From contig JAOAJF010000013.1 of assembly GCA_026414325.1 (NCBI GenBank), forward strand, positions 1-20,971: 20,971 bases of DNA, read 5' to 3'. The stretch comes from Microcaldota archaeon (lineage in GTDB: Archaea; Micrarchaeota; Micrarchaeia; Anstonellales; Anstonellaceae). The translations under genes were made by a program, and so were the position numbers. Shown here in pieces: positions 19,928-20,971 of the stretch. The notes beneath the pieces are model-generated. The model searched no databases, was not told where the DNA came from, and saw nothing but the letters and a program-made list of their open reading frames with translations. Numbering within the stretch: the stretch's first letter is position 1; every line of letters starts with the position of its first letter.

Positions 19928-20952
19928 ATTTTAGTTTGCCTTGCCAATCTTGGCAAAAGTGCAAAATTTTTACTAATTGTTGTTAAAAGCCACTTAGAGA
20001 TAATCTTATTTGAATTTGCAGCCAAAGCTGCTTTTAGAGCAATAAGATAAACTTCTTTTCTACTAATCTTAACCTTTTTTTCTAGTTCAAAAAGGCTTTG
20101 ATCTTTTAAAATCAAGCCATAAGATTCTAAAGCCATAAACAAAGGAATAAGACAAAATATTCTAACTTTTATTTCGTTTTTTGGAAGGGCTTTAATATAG
20201 GCTAGAGCACCAAAAACATCTTTTTTTGTATCTTCAATCATTATTCTTAAAATCTCAAGAGCTTTAGCTCTATTTTCTTTTTCAAATAATTTTTGATAAT
20301 CCAAAGAATATTTTTTTAATAAGTTTATTGGCCAGAAATATCTTTTTTCTTTTACATCGTCTTTTACATCTCTAATTATGTTTATCTTCTGAAGAGCTAT
20401 TCCAAATCTTTTTGCATATTTTGAAATTTTGTTTTTTGTTTTTTTAGTTATTATTTTATTATAATATAAAAGCTCATTAAACAAATATCCGACTACTCCT
20501 GCAACATAATAGCTATACTTTCTTTGGTCCTCAAGTGTAGTTATCTGCTTTTTTTGAAATTTTAGCATACCATTCTTCATTATTTTTCCCCATCTAGTAA
20601 TTGATTTTCTTATATTCTCTGGCTGAAAATAAAATACTCTAAAAACAGATTCTAAATTATCTAGTAATATTCTTTCATAAGTGCAATTAACTTCCTTTAG
20701 CTTGCATTCCAAAGTTTTTATTTTTCTTGGCTTATATTCTTTCTCTTCTAAAACAGATATCAAAAAGTTGAGATGTTTTCTTTTTTTTGAAATAGTTAAG
20801 CTCGAGTCTTCAATAGTATCGATAATTCTATATATTAAATATGCTATGTTCAATTGTATTTTTATTGGTTGGGGAAGCATTTTTATAGCCAGAGCAAAAC
20901 TTCTGGATACTAGTGGCAATATCTGCCAGCAGCGCATTTCATATTTATTCAT
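19924..20952 (-). CDS. Squalene/phytoene synthase family, most like squalene synthase
   Basis: This head-to-head prenyl transferase joins two C15 (or C20) diphosphates to squalene (or phytoene). Motifs in order: SRSFALAI (16-23), the first Asp-rich motif D45-T-I-E-D49, YYVAGVVGYLF (148-158), QKINIIRD with D195-VKD-D199 as second Asp motif, KRYFWP (203-208), and VRIFCLIPLFMALESYGL. The KRYFWP and IPLFMA parts match farnesyl-diphosphate farnesyltransferase better than bacterial phytoene synthases. Both metal-binding motifs are intact. The usual squalene synthase C-terminal membrane anchor is not obvious, and the end is basic. AGGTG 8 nt before the ATG supports the start. No other isoprenoid gene is in the window, so the product is inferred from motifs. 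Confidence 0.86.
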   Translation of the reverse strand: MNKYEMRCWQILPLVSRSFALAIKMLPQPIKIQLNIAYLIYRIIDTIEDSSLTISKKRKHLNFLISVLEEKEYKPRKIKTLECKLKEVNCTYERILLDNLESVFRVFYFQPENIRKSITRWGKIMKNGMLKFQKKQITTLEDQRKYSYYVAGVVGYLFNELLYYNKIITKKTKNKISKYAKRFGIALQKINIIRDVKDDVKEKRYFWPINLLKKYSLDYQKLFEKENRAKALEILRIMIEDTKKDVFGALAYIKALPKNEIKVRIFCLIPLFMALESYGLILKDQSLFELEKKVKISRKEVYLIALKAALAANSNKIISKWLLTTISKNFALLPRLARQTKI

Positions 20953-20971
20953 TTAAGACGCACCTGTATGG

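Noticed and set aside
20681..20956. Plus-strand 91-aa frame opposite the squalene synthase-like gene
   Set aside because: Antisense shadow of a gene with all family motifs.

Overview
The window reads as a compact, AT-rich archaeal chromosome. The archaeal marks are a Methanococcus-type S-layer protein, archaeal release factor aRF1, archease, the Holliday-junction resolvase Hjc, an intron-containing tRNA-Trp, a box C/D guide RNA, TATA-box promoters that often sit about 26 nt before the start codon (leaderless genes), and GGTG-type ribosome sites. Small single-domain proteins, several unrecognised membrane or secreted proteins and tight convergent gene ends suggest a DPANN-type lineage, possibly Diapherotrites-like. 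The phylum is a guess. I see no mobile element, CRISPR array or rRNA.

Layout. 1-0.93 kb: 3' end of an S-layer gene with a stop-codon hairpin and a T-rich terminator. 1.0-5.5 kb: cell-envelope block with a 686-aa membrane protein, an Era-like GTPase (minus) and a surface-anchored Lon-type (S16) protease without ATPase. 5.5-7.9 kb: a likely transcription unit behind a 14-bp palindrome next to a TATA box, holding an unrecognised 255-aa protein, a divergent beta-carbonic-anhydrase-like protein and a canonical beta-carbonic anhydrase. 8.0-9.2 kb: aRF1, broken by one apparent frameshift. 9.2-11.6 kb: a small membrane-anchored protein, a Zn-ribbon protein, archease, then a ferritin-glutaredoxin operon. 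11.7-12.5 kb: a SAM methyltransferase.

12.49-12.67 kb is the most interesting part. It holds a tRNA-Trp(CCA) gene with a 19-nt intron, followed 29 nt later by a free-standing box C/D sRNA. Its two guides are complementary to the same pre-tRNA and, by the N+5 rule, address exactly C34 and position 39. In many Euryarchaeota this guide is the tRNA-Trp intron itself. Here the intron is minimal and the guide lies outside the gene. Archease, the helper of the tRNA-splicing ligase RtcB, is encoded 2 kb away.

12.8-21 kb: a large helical-repeat/pseudo-receiver protein, a tandem Lrp/AsnC fusion regulator, a lysine-rich membrane protein, a lipoprotein with a degenerate ComEC-like metallo-beta-lactamase domain, Hjc, a two-CBS-domain protein, two unrecognised proteins and a squalene/phytoene synthase. 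All seven convergent gene pairs overlap or lie within 25 nt, so the chromosome is tightly packed.
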